Source: Bacillota bacterium
GTDB taxonomy: Bacteria > Bacillota > Clostridia > Christensenellales > Aristaeellaceae
NCBI GenBank assembly: GCA_023411175.1
Contig: JAEYPB010000056.1
Coordinates: 1-64,000, forward strand
Direction of reading: 5' to 3'
Length of the DNA stretch: 64,000 bases
Positions 62,330 through 64,000 of this stretch are shown in pieces. Below the pieces are notes generated by a model. The model saw only the letters and a program-made list of their open reading frames with translations, had not been told where the DNA came from and made no database searches. The first letter of the stretch is position 1; every line of letters begins with the position of its first letter. A program made the position numbers and the translations under genes.

Positions 62330-63259
62330 ATGGTGAGAAACCGCTCCGGCACGCCCGGCGCGACCGCGCGCGTGCGAAGCGGCGCGCGAAGCCGCTTCAT
62401 ATTGCTGATGCTCCTGCCCGGCATCCTGGCGATCCTGGCCTTTACGTATTATCCGCTGTCACGGGGTTTCGTTATGGCGTTTCAGCGGTACACGATCTGG
62501 AACATCTACGACCGCGCCTTCATCGGCTTTTCCAACTTCGTCGATATCTTTTCCGATCCTGACTTTCACATGATCGCCTGGAACACCGTGCGGTGGGTCT
62601 TTGCTTCGCTCGCGCTCCAGTTCACGCTGGGCTTTGCGCTGGCACTGATGCTGAAAAAGCGATTCCCCGGTTCGGGCGTCTACCAGGGGTTGGTCTACGT
62701 TCCGTGGGCGATTTCGGGGTTTCTGATCGGGCTGATCTGGCGCTGGCTGTTCAACGGTCAGTCCGGCGCTATCAATGACATCCTGATGCGCCTGGGCATC
62801 ATTGCGAAGCAGCTGCCCTTCCTGTCCAACGTCAATTACGCGCTGTGGAGCTGCATCGCCGCCAATGTGTGGTACGGCATCGCCTTCTTTGCCATCATGA
62901 TTCAGGCGGCGCTCCGGGGCGTTCCCGACGAGCTGTACGAGGCGGCCGAGATCGACGGCGCGACGAGGCTTCAGCGCTTTGGGCGGGTCACGCTGCCCTA
63001 CATCAAGCCTACGCTGATTTTGACGACGCTCCTGCGCGTCATATGGATCCTGAATTTCCCGGACCTGATCTACGGCATGACCCAGGGCGGGCCGGCCAAC
63101 GCTTCCCACATCCTGTCCACCTACATGATGAGCTATGTGATGAATTCCCAGGATTACGGGCGGGCGTCGGCCCTCGGCGTGATCATCATGGCCATCCTGG
63201 CCGCCTATACGATGTTCTACCTGGCCATGACCAGGTTTGAAGAATCGGGGGATTTCTAA
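62330..63259 (+). CDS. CUT1 sugar ABC transporter permease (MalF type)
   Basis: A 309-residue permease with six membrane segments. The EAA motif begins YEAAEIDGATRLQRF near residue 205. ATG 62330 is preceded by GGAGGTG; the in-frame stretch upstream contains the intercistronic hairpin and is not coding. Its stop codon overlaps the next start (TAATG), so the permease pair is translationally coupled. Confidence 0.92.
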   Translation: MVRNRSGTPGATARVRSGARSRFILLMLLPGILAILAFTYYPLSRGFVMAFQRYTIWNIYDRAFIGFSNFVDIFSDPDFHMIAWNTVRWVFASLALQFTLGFALALMLKKRFPGSGVYQGLVYVPWAISGFLIGLIWRWLFNGQSGAINDILMRLGIIAKQLPFLSNVNYALWSCIAANVWYGIAFFAIMIQAALRGVPDELYEAAEIDGATRLQRFGRVTLPYIKPTLILTTLLRVIWILNFPDLIYGMTQGGPANASHILSTYMMSYVMNSQDYGRASALGVIIMAILAAYTMFYLAMTRFEESGDF

Positions 63260-64000
63260 TGACGCAGAAGAGAAAGGTTGCGCTTCAAAACGGCACCGCT
63301 GACGCGTCACGGGCCGTCGCGCTGGCGCTTATGCTGGCGGTGATCCTGTTTCCGCTCATCTGGATTTTTCTGACCTCTCTCAAGGGCAAGACGGAGATCT
63401 ACGTCTTCCCGGTGCGCTACTGGCCGGAAAACCCCACCTTCGCCAACTATGAGGAGCTCTTCGGCATCTCCTCCTTCGGCATCTACTTTTTGAACAGCCT
63501 GATCGTATCGATGGTCGGCGCGGGCGGGGCGATGCTCTGCGCCATCATGGGCGCATACGTGCTTGCCCGCTTCAACTTCCGGGGCAAGGGGGCGCTGCTG
63601 TTCGCCTTTCTGTTCACCCAGATGGTGCCGATGTTCATCATCCTTGCGCCGCTCTACACGATCATGAGCCGACTGGGGCTGATCAACCACCCGGCCTCGC
63701 TGATGATCTGCTACGCGGTGATGAACATTCCCTACTGCACCGTGACGCTCCGCGGGTTTTTCCAGCGCATCCCCGGATCGCTGGAAGAGGCCGCCCAGAT
63801 CGACGGATGCAACCGCATTCAGAGCCTGATCCGCATCGTGATGCCGGTGATGGCTTCGGGCATCGCGGCCACCTTCATGTTCGTGTTCGTGCAATGCTGG
63901 AACGAAGTCTTTCTGGCGATCATGTTCATCGATGTGGAGGCGTATAAGACGATTCCCGTGGCGCTCAATTCGTTTATTATGAAGTATGATATCAATTGGG
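63259..64000 (+). CDS. CUT1 sugar ABC transporter permease (MalG type), 3'-truncated
   Basis: The frame opened at ATG 63259 runs to the window edge without a stop (247 codons of an expected ~275). It begins MTQKRKVALQNGT, has membrane segments such as LALMLAVILFPLIWIFL, and the EAA motif reads LEEAAQIDGCNRIQSLI near residue 175. It overlaps the MalF-type gene by 1 base. It completes the transporter of block J; the missing end and any catabolic genes lie beyond the window. Confidence 0.93.
   Translation, partial: MTQKRKVALQNGTADASRAVALALMLAVILFPLIWIFLTSLKGKTEIYVFPVRYWPENPTFANYEELFGISSFGIYFLNSLIVSMVGAGGAMLCAIMGAYVLARFNFRGKGALLFAFLFTQMVPMFIILAPLYTIMSRLGLINHPASLMICYAVMNIPYCTVTLRGFFQRIPGSLEEAAQIDGCNRIQSLIRIVMPVMASGIAATFMFVFVQCWNEVFLAIMFIDVEAYKTIPVALNSFIMKYDINW

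Noticed and set aside
1..64000. CRISPR arrays, insertion sequences, prophage or attachment sites
   Set aside because: No regularly spaced repeats, transposase or integrase genes, phage genes or tRNA-linked direct repeats were seen.

Overview
The window is about 61% GC, densely packed, and almost entirely devoted to uptake and breakdown of sugars. Strong AGGAGG-type ribosome binding sites, YesM/YesN-type two-component systems, LplABC-like and RbsABC-like ABC transporters, a ROK repressor and a DUF1846 protein point to a high-GC Bacillota (Clostridia-like) chromosome; this taxonomic call is inference. One feature is atypical: all seven solute-binding proteins have a Sec signal peptide with an AxA-type cleavage site and no lipobox cysteine. 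I see no tRNA, rRNA, CRISPR array, phage gene or insertion sequence.

Layout. (A) 1-8039, plus: a 5'-truncated RbsABC-type transporter, a FucU/RbsD mutarotase, an L-xylulose-kinase-like FGGY kinase, a UlaE-type 3-epimerase and two paralogous double-cupin proteins bracketing kinase and epimerase; probably an L-xylulose/L-lyxose-type pentose pathway. (B) 8587-10652, plus: nitroreductase and DUF1846 protein. (C) 11134-17412, plus: an ABC transporter with two TIM-barrel sugar isomerases/epimerases and a Gfo/Idh/MocA dehydrogenase, behind a full-consensus promoter and a palindrome. (D) 17640-19294, minus: ROK repressor and a small membrane protein. (E) 19569-28502, plus: a NagB-like protein with altered active site, an ABC transporter, a zinc dehydrogenase, a URO-D-like protein, an M24-fold protein without metal ligands and an LmbE/PIG-L deacetylase; a candidate unusual N-acetyl-amino-sugar route. 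(F) 28941-36819, plus: MFS transporter, then a CUT1 transporter with a GH123-like (DUF4091) hydrolase and a second MFS transporter, meeting tail to tail a membrane-bound AraC regulator (36820-39021). (G) 39275-46672, minus: YesM/YesN pair and a transporter in lsrACDB order. (H) 46849-49354: aspartase and a divergent LysR regulator. (I) 49564-59701: an LplABC-type transporter and YesM/YesN pair (minus), divergent from two GH32-superfamily enzymes (plus), a probable fructan/fructoside locus. (J) 60012-64000, plus: FadR-type GntR regulator and a third CUT1 transporter, cut by the window edge.

Each block pairs a binding protein and transporter with its own regulator and a few catabolic enzymes. 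A stem-loop follows every binding-protein gene, as an intercistronic hairpin in five and as a terminator in two, which would favour excess binding protein over permease. The most interesting unexplained parts are the twin cupin proteins in block A and the aberrant NagB/M24/URO-D/LmbE set in block E.
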